From: Zygnema cylindricum | Taxonomy: Eukaryota > Streptophyta > Zygnematophyceae > Zygnematales > Zygnemataceae | Direction: 5' to 3' | NCBI GenBank assembly: GCA_037447655.1 | Contig: JBBHKE010001841.1 | Coordinates: forward strand, 124,001-188,000 | DNA length: 64,000 nt | Shown: positions 21,866-32,771 of the stretch, one piece after another | Layout of the letters: each line of letters opens with the position of its first letter | How positions within the stretch are numbered: position 1 is the stretch's first letter | Made by a program: the position numbers and the translations under genes | Notes under the pieces: model-generated | Told to the model about the DNA's origin: nothing | Seen by the model: only the letters and a program-made list of their open reading frames with translations | The model's database searches: none

Positions 21866-22650
21866 AAAGTACTAGATCTGGTCCACACCGAAATCTGGGA
21901 ACCTCCAAAAGTACCTTCGGTCGGAGGGAAGAGGTTTTTGTTGACAATAACCGATGACTGGTCCAGATATACTAGAGTCTATCTTAAAAACAAAGTCTGA
22001 AACACCAACTTACTTCAAAGAATATAAAGCTTGGAGTGAGAAGTTGCCTGGACCCTCATTAAGAATATAAGAAGTGATAATGTGGGAGAATATAACTCTA
22101 ACCAGTTTGAGGAACACTTGAGAGATAAGGGAGTTCAGCACTAGAAAATTGTACCATATAACTCGGAACAAATTGTTGTAGCTGAGAGGTTGAACCGTAC
22201 ACTAAGAGATAGTGTATGAGGTATGTTGGCCGATAAGAAAATAGGAAAGAGATTTTGGGTAGAAGCCATGAACTGTGCCAACAACATTAAGAATAGAGTC
22301 CTTACCTCAGCCGTAAAAGGAATGACACCTTATGAGAGATGGGTTGGAAGGAAACCATATATCTTTCACCTTAAAGTGTTCGGTAGCCAAGTTTACAGTC
22401 TTGATGCGAAGAGGAAAAACTGGAATCTAGATGCTACGGGAAAACCTGGATACTCTGTAAGATATGATGAGGATGTTAAAGGATATAGAGTCTATGACTT
22501 AGCAAAGAAAGATATCATTTTGGTCAAACACCTAGTTGTTATGGATGAAGGGAAGTCATTTGATCGTTTCAATTATACCAAGAAGATAAGAATCAGTTTT
22601 GAGTCCAAAGTGAGGAGGACTCGGTACTTCCCGAAAGGGACGTAAAATAA
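21866..22650 (+). pseudogene. Integrase, element C
   Basis: Starts VLDLVHTEIWEPPKVPS, where the first catalytic D of the usual HTDIWGP is E. TITDDWSRYTRVY, SDNVGEYNSNQFEE (second D) and VAERLNRTLRDS (E) follow but with frameshifts and stops around 21990-22220. A clean frame 22223-22645 covers WVEAMNCANNIKNRVLTS, ERWVGRKPYIFHLKVFGSQV and GYRVYDLAKKDIILVKH. Confidence 0.8.
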
Positions 22651-24136
22651 ATAGTGATTGCAAATTCAGCGGAGATCCAAGATACAAGAGATTTGTCGGA
22701 AACCTCACATATTCCTATGGACTTCGAGGAGACAGAAGTGGAACCAACTTCCATGGACAAGGAAGCCGATGAGACAGTAAGAAGAAATCCAAGACTTCCC
22801 TCCATTCTAGCTTCAAAGTTTGAGCGAGGGAGAAGGAGCAGTAAACAAATAAAAGAAAAACATGCCGCTCATAAAGTAACTAAGTTATCTCACCCTGATG
22901 AGCCTCAGACATACTAGGAGGCAGTCAACAGTCCGGAGAAAGACAGATGGATTAGAGCCATAAATGATGAGATGGCCTCTATAATGGAAGAAAATACTTG
23001 GGAACTAGCGGACTGTCCTTTGGACAGAAAATTGATTAGTTGTAAATGGGTGTTTAAACTGAACTATACCCAGATAATACCATCGAAAGATAAAAAGCTC
23101 TGTTGGTAGCAAAGGGATTCACTCAAAAAGAGGGAATTCACTATGGGGAGACTTTTGCTTTAGTTGTTCGGTTCCCATCAGTAATGATTCTCCTCAATCT
23201 AGCAGCAACGGAAGACATGGAAATACACTAGATGGATATTAAGACAACCTTTCTCAATAGTGAGTTAGAGGAAGAAATTTTAATGCGGCAACCAAAGGGG
23301 TTTATGGAGGAAGGAGAAGAGAGCAAAGTCTGAATCCTCATAAAGTCCTTATAATGATTCGAGCAGGCTCCCCGATAGTGGAATAAGAAACTAGATGAGT
23401 TTCTCACTAGTCTATGATATATCCGGATCAGCTCTAACCATTCTATTTATATGTTTGAAGATGTGAATGGTGTGATTTTTATTGCAATTTATGTGGATGA
23501 TCTACTGGTGTTAAATAAGTCTTTGGAAAAGATCAATAAGTTGAAGAAAGATCTTAGAAGCAGATTTGACATGAAAGATTTAGGGGAGGCAAGATATATT
23601 TTGGTAATTCAAATGGCGAGAGATAAGGGAAAAAAGATCATTAGACTTACTCAGAAAGAAGCAACAGGTAATATGCTTGAGAAATTTCAGATGGAAAAGA
23701 CAAACACTTGTACCACTCCCATGGACTTGAAGAAAGTAAGTGATGGAAGTGTAGAAGGAGGAGTGATAATCTTAGAGGATCAAATTAGTCTAGAAGAATA
23801 AGAGTTTATGAATTCTATCCCTTATAGGAAGGTTGAAAGAAGTCTAATAAACTTTATGAACTGTACCAGGCCGGACATAGCGGCAGCAGTTGGAGTACTC
23901 AGTAGGAGTCTTAATGACCTTAGAAAAAAAGACATGGAGGAAGCCAAGAGAGTCATGAGATATCTGGTGGGAATGAGAGAGTTATGGTTTCATTTAGGAG
24001 GGGAGCACATTGATATCAGTACTTGGAGTGATGCTTGTTTTGGGGATGCACCTATGAGAAGATGCACTTCTGGGTATGTGTTGTATGCAGGGGAAGGTGC
24101 TTGTTGTTGGAACAGCAAACAACAAAAGGTGGTTGC
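22651..24136 (+). pseudogene. RT and first part of RNase H, element C
   Basis: Linker NPRLPSILASKFERGRRSSK (22770-22850), then RT in several phases. 23451-23801 holds FIAIYVDDLLVL with intact YVDD, FDMKDLGEARYIL and RLTQKEATGNMLEKFQM. 23808-24136 holds NFMNCTRPDIAAAVGVLSRS, WSDACFGDAPMRRCTSGYVL and CCWNSKQQKVVA. More than five stops or frameshifts lie between 23030 and 23440. Interrupted at 24137 by O. Confidence 0.85.
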
Positions 24137-25410
24137 TGAAACTTTGAGACCTCCATTGGCCCTCAGAGTAGGCAGATCCAAAAAGAAGCTAATCTAGGTA
24201 GTGCCGACTCCAACTTGATATAAACCCAAATAACTGACCCCTTGATAGTAAAAACCCCAATACAGCTTCACCCCTGTGAAAGAATACTTTCTGTGTGCTC
24301 AGTTCCACCACAGAATGCAAAGGTAGAATATGAGATTTGGACACATTCACCCACTTTGACTTTCCCTTATAATAAGTGCCACTTTGGCACGCAAAGACAC
24401 TTACCGACTACACCCCTTTTTAGCCTGGACTCCCATGAGTCCGCAGCAAAAAGAATCACCTAAAATGGTCAAGTAAATTGATAGTTATGGCTGGCCAAAG
24501 TTTGCCATTTATACAAGGTGCTCTCTGGGAGAGCGAATCACCTAAAATGGTCAAGTAAATTGATAGTTATGGCTGGCCAAAGTTTGCCATTTATACAAGG
24601 TGCTCCCTGGGAAGAGCAGCTACCTACCCAAAATATTCTAAGTCCTATTCCCCTTCTAAAAATCTATCTACTGAAGTACGACACCAATCAAATTACTGTG
24701 TCGTACATAAAAGTATAGGTACCGGTGTACTTTCTGTACGACCATCGTACGACATGGCCAAAATGTCGACACGTGTCATAGCCAAATTTGTTCCCGCAAT
24801 CTCCAGAGTCGCGGCAATCCAACATTGTTGCGCCACGTGTCACATGACGTGGCGATGACTGAAAAACGCCAAAAGTACATATTTCGTGATCGCGGCGCCT
24901 ATCGTGGCCGTCCGATCAAACCGGATACAATTGTAGCCGTTGAAAATACACCCGCGATATTTGTTTCGCGTTCAAAACAAATGCGCGGTATCCGTTTCAT
25001 AAAATACATTAAATCGTACTCCGTACTATACAAAACTGTATCTATACATTACGTATCTATTTTCTGTTAGACGAAATAGTCTACGTGTAAAAACATAAAT
25101 ATCTGTCAAACCTATTATACTTTAGCACTGGATTTAAACTTATTGGTTGAAGCTAACGGCTAGTTTGACGGACGGCAGGTACCCAGATCAAATCCTCGGT
25201 CCGTCAAACCTTTTAGATAACTCTATCAAGATTTGCCTTCTTGTCCTCTTTGGACAGCCTAGGCAGCCATGGATCCAACTCCTCTTCAAGTCTTCAGTGA
25301 CTGCGACAAGTGTGGGGACTTGAGTGAAGAGTTAGAGGCAGGCAGTCACTGTCCCCTTTTTGCCTTTTATTTTACAATCTCAAGACTTAGAAAATACTTA
25401 AATTTCAACA
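24137..25410 (-). mobile_element. Solo LTR O (minus), TSD GTTGC
   Basis: Reads TGAAACTTTGAGACC...AATTTCAACA on the plus strand and is flanked by GTTGC at 24132-24136 and 25411-25415. RNase H of C resumes immediately after the second GTTGC. No internal region. A ~78-bp stretch (from AATCACCTAAAATGGTCAAG) is tandemly duplicated at about 24459-24620, partly explaining the 1274-bp length. Confidence 0.9.
25145..25207 (+). other. Antisense tRNA-like module in solo LTR O
   Basis: Plus-strand GAAGCTAACGGCTAG (A-box position) and CCCAGATCAAATCC (B-box position), then the body GGCAGCCATGGATCC and CAGTGACTGCGACAAGTGTG. Opposite to LTR polarity, 203-265 bp inside. Confidence 0.5.
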
Positions 25411-25783
25411 GTTGCTCAATGTACTATGGAGGCTGGGTATATGGCCTCTTGTTCTGCTGTGAAAGAGCTGATGTGGGTCAAGTCTTTGTTGCAAGAACTA
25501 GGGTATGTGAAAGAGGGAGTGCATGAAGTCTTTTGTGATAATCAGGTTGCCATTGCAATTACACCCAATCCAAAACATCATTTTAAAGCTAAGCATATCG
25601 ACATAAGATTAAGCTTCGTAAGGGAAAAAGTTGAAAATAAAAATGTGAATCTTGTGTATAGTTCTGATGAATAAATGGTGGTTGACATGATGACCAAACC
25701 AGTGCCCTCTCCCAAGTTAAAATGTTGTAGGGAAAAATGTGGATTGAAAGAAAAGTCAAAATTAGACTAGAAAATAAGAGGAG
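25411..25783 (+). pseudogene. RNase H C-terminal part and purine tract, element C
   Basis: Continues C after the solo LTR: EAGYMASCSAVKELMWVKSL, VFCDNQVAIAITPNPKHH and KAKHIDIRLSFVREKVENK, then MTKPVPSPKLKCCREKCGL. One in-frame stop (near 25672) in the usual PDEEMV. Ends with AATAAGAGGAG before the 3' LTR. Confidence 0.85.
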
Positions 25784-26784
25784 TGTTAAAATTACTAGAT
25801 TTATGGAGTATTTTTTAGGTCTGAATAGCTTAGTAGAAAAAGAAAAAAAAAGCGCAAACAGTCTGCTTCCACCTCTTTCCTTGATCCCCTATACTTGTTG
25901 TAGTTACTAAAAGAGAGAGAGTGTAGTGGAGCCATGGCTGCCTCAGCTTTATATGCAAGACTAAAGAGTGACATAAGTCACTCTCAACAAAAGGTTGAGT
26001 CCGGCAAGACTCGAACCTCCGACCGGCAGAGCGAGGCGTAGCCGTCAACTCTAACCAATCTGTCATAGAAGTCCGTTAAAATACACAGAGTGTGATAAAT
26101 ACTTTAAGTGTGTTTTAATCTGTAATATGATTAACAAAATTATGAATGAATTGACATAGAACTAATTAAATTACAGTGCAAACATTATCCCGCACTAAAC
26201 AAATGAATCGAACATTTGTTTCAACGGCTAACATTAAATGTCGGTTATTATCCAACGCCGCATATCATTGCTAAGATCTCGGAATGGTCACTATGACGTT
26301 TTGTGACGTGGAATGACCTGGATCCACTTGGAGAGATAACATTTGGTCGCGAGAATTTCGGTGAATGTAAGGACGAGTAAACAATGGACACGCGTCCACT
26401 CAATGGCCTTGTCGTACACATGCCGTAAAATAAGTACATCGACAGTAGTACTTTCATTACTGTACAGTTATCCGATTGGTTCGTGCTGTAGTAGATAGGG
26501 GTTTTGAGAGGGAATTATGACTTAGCATTTTTTGGTAGACACTTAGCTTCCTCTTCGAGAGTTTGTATAAATTGGCATCTTTGCCACCTTATAACTTATC
26601 ACCTGATTGGCCGTTTTCATTGATTTTTTTTGATACAGACTCAAGGGATTCGAAAATGCACAGGGGTGTAGTCAGATTACCAACTTGTCTGATTGGGCAG
26701 CAGTGGTTGTGGTTGAAAGTGGGTTAGTTAAAATCTATCTAGAGGCTTCTTGAATTCTGTAGTCGAATGGGGGACACAATTGCA
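25784..26784 (+). repeat. 3' LTR of element C (1001 bp)
   Basis: TGTTAAAATTACTAG to GACACAATTGCA. It still contains the Gag start region (GTCGAATGGGGGACACAATTG) as expected when gag begins inside the LTR. It carries its own antisense tRNA-like module. Confidence 0.85.
25995..26067 (-). other. Antisense tRNA-like module in 3' LTR of C
   Basis: Minus strand: TTGGTTAGAGTTG (A box) and GGTTCGAGTCT (B box). Same position and orientation as in the 5' LTR. Confidence 0.6.
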
Positions 26785-26789
26785 GAACC

Positions 26790-27116
26790 TACACAATGCT
26801 AAATAATTATCAAACCCTATGTATTCTAACAAACTTCAACGACAGACACGCTAAAGCTGCCAGCTACGCCTCGCTTTGCCAGTCAGAGGTTTGAGTCCTG
26901 GCGGACTCACGTTTTTGATAAGAGTGCTTATGTCACTCCTTAGTTCTACCTAAGGAGCTGAGGTAGCCATGGCTCCATCTCCCTCTCTATCCTTTAGTGA
27001 CTACAACAAGTATGGGGACTAGAGAGAGGAGATGGAGACACGTTGCCCATGCTCTTTCCTCCTTTTTTTTTAATCAATAAGAACTTAGAAAATACCCTCT
27101 AAATCTAGTGATTTCA
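26790..27116 (-). mobile_element. LTR fragment P (C-type, minus)
   Basis: The reverse complement matches the first ~330 bp of the C LTR, from TTGAAATCACTAGATTTAGA through the tRNA-like part. The rest of the LTR is missing and an A-run joins it to the truncated G LTR at 27117-27121. Confidence 0.65.
26840..26910 (+). other. Antisense tRNA-like module in LTR fragment P
   Basis: Plus strand: CGCTAAAGCTGCCAGC (A-box region) and AGGTTTGAGTCCTGG (B-box region), then GAGGTAGCCATGGCTCC and TTAGTGACTACAACAAGTAT as the body. Opposite to LTR polarity. Confidence 0.5.
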
Positions 27117-27120
27117 AAAA

Positions 27121-27544
27121 AAAGTTCATTCCAAGATGGCGGCGTGAACTTCAACCGTACGATTGCGCTAATTTGTGGGGTTCCATCCGCGTCGGTATAC
27201 TAGATACATTTATATGTACACCGTTGGTCCTTTGTTTCGTTAAACATATGAGTCGTGCTAAATTTATTTAAAAAATCTATGATACCCCATATATGTATCG
27301 AATCATCTACGACTTGGCAGATAAGCCGGATGGCTATTGCGTACGGCACTATCCTACAAGACCTAGGATCAAATCCTAGTTTGACCACCAATTTTTGCAG
27401 GGGACTAATCCTCGTGTCTGCCTCTCTATCTTCATAAGGCAGCCATGGTTGCTCTTGAGTTCTCAGTGACTACGACAAGTACGACGACTCACTAACAACA
27501 CAAACCGCCAAAAATATAAAATTTATAAAATACCTTTTTAAACA
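27121..27544 (-). repeat. 3' LTR of G, truncated
   Basis: Matches 59333-59755. Its right end TTTTTAAACA is followed by the purine tract complement CTCCCCTTG. The outer ~500 bp of the LTR are missing, replaced by fragment P. Confidence 0.8.
27309..27385 (+). other. Antisense tRNA-like module in left LTR of G
   Basis: Plus strand: CTTGGCAGATAAGCCGG (A-box region) and a perfect T-arm CTAGG / ATCAAAT / CCTAG. The body AAGGCAGCCATGGTTGC and CAGTGACTACGACAAGTA follows. Opposite to LTR polarity. Confidence 0.55.
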
Positions 27545-27644
27545 CTCCCCTTGTTTTCTAATCTATCTTTTGCTTTAGTCCACAATTATCCCTATAAAAT
27601 ACCAATCTAGGTGAGGGCACCGATTTAGTTATCATGTTTGCTAA
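27545..27644 (-). pseudogene. RNase H extreme C-terminus, element G
   Basis: Minus strand: ITKSVPSP, LVFYRDNCGLKQK then stop and purine tract ACAAGGGGAG. The preceding residues continue at 45444 beyond inserted element D. Confidence 0.75.
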
Positions 27645-28636
27645 TGTTGAAAAACTGAGTTATTTTATTTTTTCTAGGTCAAAATTTAAAAATAAAATGG
27701 ACTTAATTTATAGTAGGCTCCACTCTCTCTCTCTCTCCTGTTGCCATACTTGTTGCAATCCCTGAAGACTCGTCAGAGAGAGATGAAGCCATGGGTGCCT
27801 AAGCAGCCACAAGAGGGGAGGTAGATGAATCTTCAGCAAAAAGGTTGTCGCACCAAGGATTTGATCTTGGTCCCTATAGTCCGTCATAGTAGCCAGTAGC
27901 CGGTAGCGTTGTCCTATAGTTTGAGACTAGTGCTAAGATAGATGGGGTATGATAACTATATAAACCAATACAATTGGATTAAGCCGATTAACGAAATTAT
28001 AGAACAGTAACATAGAAACATTTAAAGTATTTAGTAGGCCCACGGTCTACTATATTGAACGGCTCATATTGAATTCTGGTTTACATCGGACAGCTCCTAT
28101 TCAAGCCGCTATTGCGGAATAGTCGCTTTGGCCATTTTTGGACGTTATGTCACCAAGTGCCACGTGGCAACTCATCATTCGATTACAAGAATTGCGAAAA
28201 ACCGGGAGGCAAGTCGGAAGGTGACGGGTGTCCCCTCCATGTCCATGTTGTACAATGGCCATACAGAAAGTACATCGACGTCAGTATCTTTCTGTACAGT
28301 ACACTCATTTGATTGGACCTGTACACCAGTAGTAGGGTGTTTAGTGAGGGGTTTATGACTTAGTGTTTTTTGGTAGATGCGCGCCTCTCTCTTAGAGAGC
28401 TTGTATAAAAATTGGCATCTTTGCCACCTAATAAATAATCGTTTGGTTGGGCGTTTTTGAGAAATTCTTTTTGCATCGGGCTCAGAGAAGTGTATCCTTC
28501 ACAAGGGTGAAGGCTGTAAGGGAATTTGCCTTCCAAAGTGGCAGTTGTTCCTAGGTAAAGAGAGGCACTTCAATTTATCCTAGAGGCTTGTAGTAAGCTG
28601 CATATTATGTGCACCATTGGAGGTCACAAAATTGCA
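27645..28636 (+). repeat. 5' LTR of element D (992 bp)
   Basis: TGTTGAAAAACTGAG to CACAAAATTGCA. Contains the palindrome GCCACGTGGC (28158-28167), TTGTATAAAAATTGG as TATA-like box (near 28402) and an antisense tRNA-like module. Confidence 0.85.
27845..27930 (-). other. Antisense tRNA-like module in 5' LTR of D
   Basis: Minus strand: ACTATAGGACAACGC (A-box position) and T-arm CCAAG / ATCAAAT / CCTTGG. Body motifs TAGGCACCCATGGCTTC and TTGCAACAAGTATGG follow. 200-285 bp from the LTR start, antisense. Confidence 0.5.
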
Positions 28637-29400
28637 GGTTGTGGACCCACCCTCGAGAGTGCCCATCTTTGATGGAACATTGTTTATCTTTTTTTCCTTC
28701 CACTTCATCTTTAGTCACCTTTCATGAAAAGTGGCCACGCCTCATCTGAATGTAAATAGAGCCTCCGATCTGTGGGAGGCACTTGAAGACATTTATAAAA
28801 GTGGCACGATTCACGTACAAAAACTTGCAGATTAAAAATTTTAGGCAGTTAGTCACTAAGGAGAGAAAATGATTGATTTCTGCACTATGTTGGTGGGTTT
28901 TTTTGTGGAGTTGGAGAGTGCAGAGAAGGTGGAATCAGAAAAATAGAAGGTGAATACTTTGCTAATGAAGCTCCCGTAGGAGTATGAAAATATTGTCAAC
29001 AGATTTAAGGATCTGCGAGAAAGTTGGTGGATTTGGAACACGGTGGTTAGGATGATATAGGTTAGAGAAAACACCATTGAGCTTCGGAGCAGAGGAAAGA
29101 GTGGTCACGCCTTGGCCGCTGGAACCAATTTGAGAGATCAGGAGAACAAAAAACCATATGCAAACTTCGGTGGAGGCGAGAGAGGAGATCAAACGGATGG
29201 ATCCGGATCTCGGCCTCCAGTAGGGCTTTGCCATTTTTGTAAAAAACTTGGTCACCACATGGCAGATTCCACCAAGCTGACTAAACTAAGGCTTAAGGAG
29301 AACAAATCTGGTGTACCTTCCGGGAAGAAAAATAAAGTTGTAATCACACGGGTGAAAGGGGAGCTTGGAGAAAAGAAAATCTCTAACGAAAAGGACTAGG
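28617..29400 (+). pseudogene. Gag, element D
   Basis: The start codon in the LTR has become ATT (28617). Residues read LQVVDPP through the PBS, then PIFDG. The middle is scrambled by frameshifts. A frame at 29112-29399 gives AAGTNLRDQENKKPYANFGG, a knuckle GLCHFCKKLGHHMADS whose last Cys is now Ser, and KLTKLRLKE. Confidence 0.75.
28637..28652 (+). other. Half-tRNA primer-binding site, element D
   Basis: GGTTGTGGACCCACCC, the anticodon-arm initiator tRNA-Met site with two changes (A to G, G to A). Confidence 0.65.
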
Positions 29401-29880
29401 AGAGCTTTTTCTCAATGAAAAATTGGAGGAGAAAGATATCCCAAGGAGACAAAAATGTGTGATCGAGGATTTCCGAGAAGCTATGGAGGAAGGTTGGATC
29501 ATTGATATAGGTGCTTCACTGAATATGTGCCAAGAAAAGCAAATGTTTCCCAAGCTGAGAAAGATTCCCAATATAGAGATAGAATATGAGGATGGGAGGG
29601 TTGTAACTACAGATATAGTGGGGTTTGTAGGTACTTGTGGAGGCTCAAACATCTATAGTTATTTTTTCAAACGTCCTCTATATACCTTAGTTACGCAAGA
29701 ATCTCATATCTACCTCTGTTTTGGATGACAAAGATTTTGAGACTCATTAGAACGGGAACTTTCACATCTAAATATGATGATGAGATCTATTTCACTGGTG
29801 ACAAGGGTAGTCAAGGAATGTTCAGACTTAACTTGAGTAATGTAAAGAAGAGTGCTAATTATGTTGGTGTCCTCTAGATA
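29401..29880 (+). pseudogene. Protease, element D
   Basis: EEKDIPRRQKCVIEDFREA, then EGWIIDIGASLNMCQEKQ (active site D-I-G) and IEIEYEDGRVVTTDIVG, after which the frame is lost (29640-29760). ADKGSQGMF-type sequence recurs in another phase near 29800. Confidence 0.75.
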
Positions 29881-30850
29881 ATGGTATGGCATTAGCAGTT
29901 GGGGCATGTGCATTTGGATAGATTGAGGGAAATGAAAAAACGGGGAGTAGTGGTAGGGATTCACTTTGGGGACAATAAAGTAATGGATGATTGCAGTGGC
30001 TGTGCTCAAGGTAAGGCTCACAGATTTTCCTTTCCCAAATTTGCCACATATAATGGGGAAAAGCTACTAGATCTTGTACACACCGATATCCGGGGACCGG
30101 CTAAAATACCTTCAGTAGGAGGAAAGAGATGTATGCTAACCATAACTGATGATTAGTCTAAATATTCAAGAGTTTTTTTTCTCAAAAATAAATCTGAATC
30201 ACCACTCTATTTTAAAGAATATAAAGCATCGAATGAGAAGTTGCATGGAAACCTTATTAAAAGAATTAGAAGTGATAATGGGGGAGAGTACACATCCAAT
30301 CAGTTTGAGGATTTCTTGAAAGATGAGGGAGTAAAACACCAAAAAAATGTTCTTGATAATCCAGAACAAAATGGTGTAGCTGAGAGACTAAATAGAACTC
30401 TAGGTGATAGAGCCAAAAGCATGATAACAGATAAAACGATACGAAAATGTTTTTGGGCTGAAGCTATGAACAATGCAAATTACATTAAGAATAGAGTTCT
30501 TACATCAGCTATAAAAAAAGAAACACCTTATGAGAGATGGGTTTAGAGGAAGCCGGATGTATCTTATCTAAAAGAATCGAGAGTCAAGTGTATAGTCTAA
30601 ACTCTGAATGTAATAATTGGAAGCTATATGCTAAAGGAAAGTCAAGATATCTAGTGGGAAATGATGAGGATGTTAAGGGATACCGAGTCTATGATCTTGG
30701 GAGAAATGATATCATAATGATTAAGCACCTAGTTTTCATGGATGAAGGAAAGTTGATAGACGCCTTCAAGTACTATAAGACAATCAAAATCAGATTTGAT
30801 CCGGAGCTCGAGGAAGAGTCAAAGTTTCATGAAAGAAGTACCAGCCCTCA
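29881..30850 (+). pseudogene. Integrase, element D
   Basis: GHVHLDRLREMKKRGVVVG and CSGCAQGKAHRFSFPK (zinc finger), LDLVHTDIRGPAKIPS (first D), then after a stop SDNGGEYTSNQFEDFLKDEG (second D) and EQNGVAERLNRTLGD (E). KCFWAEAMNNANYIKNRVLT and a C-terminal VYDLGRNDIIMIKHLVFMDE follow. The DDE triad is present in pieces; stops near 30154 and 30544 break it. Confidence 0.85.
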
Positions 30851-31129
30851 GATTATTGTAGATTCATAGGAAAAACAGATCGAGGAGGAGACACCGATGA
30901 ATCTGCAAACTCCACTTGAGTTTAACAACATTGAGGAGGAGGAGACAACTCCCATAGATAGGGGAGCAGATGAAGTGATTGAGAAGAACCCATACTACTA
31001 TGTTTTCCAGCTTCCGGGTTTGAGGGAGGACGAAGGAGCGCAAAAGACTACAAGAAATGCAAGTTTTCACAAAGTAACGAACTATCTAATCCCAATGAGC
31101 CTCAAACTTAATCAAAGGCAGTAAACATC

Positions 31130-31423
31130 CTTGAAAATGACAGATGGATTAGAACCATTAATGATAAAGTGACTTCCATCATGGAAGCTAATACATGGGA
31201 ATTAGTGGACTGCCCTCGAGACAGAAAAAACCGATGGGGTGCAAATGGGTGTTTGGACTAAAATCGACCCAGATAATACAATTGAGAGGTTCAAAGCCAG
31301 ATTAGTAGCAAAGGGTTTCACCCAAAAGGAGGGAATAGATTATGAAGAGACCTTTGTACCGGTTGTACTTTTTCCCTCAATGAGGATTCTCCTAAGTCTA
31401 ACTACAACATAAGACATGGAAAT
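31130..31423 (+). pseudogene. RT N-terminal part, element D (left of E)
   Basis: [70 protein letters not shown] in two phases. Ends in GACATGGAAAT, where E begins; the last five bases are the TSD. Confidence 0.8.
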
Positions 31424-31915
31424 TGTTGAAAAAATGTAATTAATAGTTCACTTCTCCATTTTAGTTATACTTTAAATAAAGAGAGTGAGGATGAAAGGCA
31501 CGCCATGGCTTCCGCCATGTTTAGAAAGTGGCAAATTTTGAAGTAGAGGATATTTTACTAAAATGTTGCCTAAGTCCAGATTTGAACCTAGATCTGTGGA
31601 CCAGTATGTAGACGTAAGCTTTATCCACTAGGGCGTTATCGAAACGATACACGTGACGGGTTCCAAAAATATATAAATATTAACGCGACAGCTAATTAAC
31701 TGCAGACTAATGAAAAGGAGCAATTCATGCATGTACGCAAATCTGAACAGTGTAAAATATATTTTGATCAGACGGCCCGCATTGTAGCCGCCATGCGAAG
31801 TGAACTTTTCGCGGCATTTGGAGAGAGCGTCATACGGTGCCACGTGGCGCCACATTATTTGATACGGGAGATATTGGGAGCGGGAACCGTGGCTCCCGAT
31901 TTGACAGGTGTCACC
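31424..31915 (+). repeat. 5' LTR of E, part before F
   Basis: TGTTGAAAAAATG to TGTCACC, matching 42345-42833. Contains GCCACGTGGC (31842-31851). The last five bases are the TSD of F. Confidence 0.85.
31567..31637 (-). other. Antisense tRNA-like module in 5' LTR of E
   Basis: Minus strand: CCCTAGTGGATAAAGC resembles a tRNA-Arg D-arm/A box, and GGTTCAAATCT a B box with one change. A stem TCTAC near the anticodon position is shared with H. 143-213 bp into the LTR, antisense. Confidence 0.55.
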
Positions 31916-32771
31916 TGTTGTTTTTAGAAAGCTTTAGTCCTCTCTATGCCTCAGTTGTGAGGGAGAGAGAGTTGTTTAGGACATAAGAAATTTTTTGGTT
32001 GAGTTCGGTTCAGTACTTACCAGAATTATTATGACAGTGAAGTTGGGAGTTCACGGTTCATTCACACTTGGGACATGCGTCGTCACTTGAGACAAATGCG
32101 TGAGTATGTCCTCCGTGGACGTACTGTATTCGGCAGGACCACGGGACTTCGTGAAGTCAGTTCTACTTTGCCAAATCCTCTAATCAGACAGCTGACAGCC
32201 GCCTCCAACAAATACTGAGGAGAAGTGACTAGATCAGTGACTAGATCACTATCACTTTACGTTGTCTGAACTTCGGTGTAAATATTTGGTAGAACATAAT
32301 TTTGTTTGTAGTGAATTAGTTGTTAAGTGTTGAGAATGTGGTTTATGACATACCTGCAGTACACAAGTATACTCACAGTATTTGTTGTGTTAGAATGTTA
32401 GATGTACGGCTGGAATGCCTCTGTACAGCTTAGTGTAGTTTTGGTGTATAGAAGTAGGACTTAGTGAATTTGATTCATTAGGAAAAAATGATATGAAAAC
32501 TGTACACTCAGTTTTATGTAATTTCATTTCTGAATATCTCAAAGATCTGTGAGCAAAATTAAATGAAATTATGTGTGTGTGTGGTTTTTGCATGTCATCT
32601 AAGCTGTGGTAAAGTTTTAGGACCATTGGGTTTCTGTACTGAAAGTTATAGTCCGTCAAAGTTGCTGTTCAACCATCGGTCTTTGTGGAAGCTTCCTCTC
32701 TTGATTTTTTCTACAATGACTAATGTTGCATCTTCTTCATCTTCAGTGCCAGCAGTTGTCTCAGAACAACA
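31916..32771 (+). repeat. 5' LTR of element F (856 bp)
   Basis: TGTTGTTTTTAGAAAGC to CAGAACAACA. The Gag ATG (32716) lies inside, 56 bp before the LTR end, in front of a run of Ser codons. Confidence 0.9.

Larger units (their letters stand above)
19204..26784 (+). mobile_element. Copia element C, both LTRs, degenerate, with solo LTR O inside
   Basis: LTRs 19204-20170 and 25784-26784 begin TGTTGAAATCACTAG and TGTTAAAATTACTAG and end ATTGCA. Order inside: PBS, gag, protease, integrase, RT, RNase H (split by O), purine tract AATAAGAGGAG. Flanks do not match (GGAGT left, GAACC right), so one side was rearranged after insertion. Confidence 0.9.

Noticed and set aside
19204-26784. A complete, active copia element
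   Set aside because: Stops and frameshifts in gag, integrase and RT, a changed protease site and a solo LTR in RNase H.
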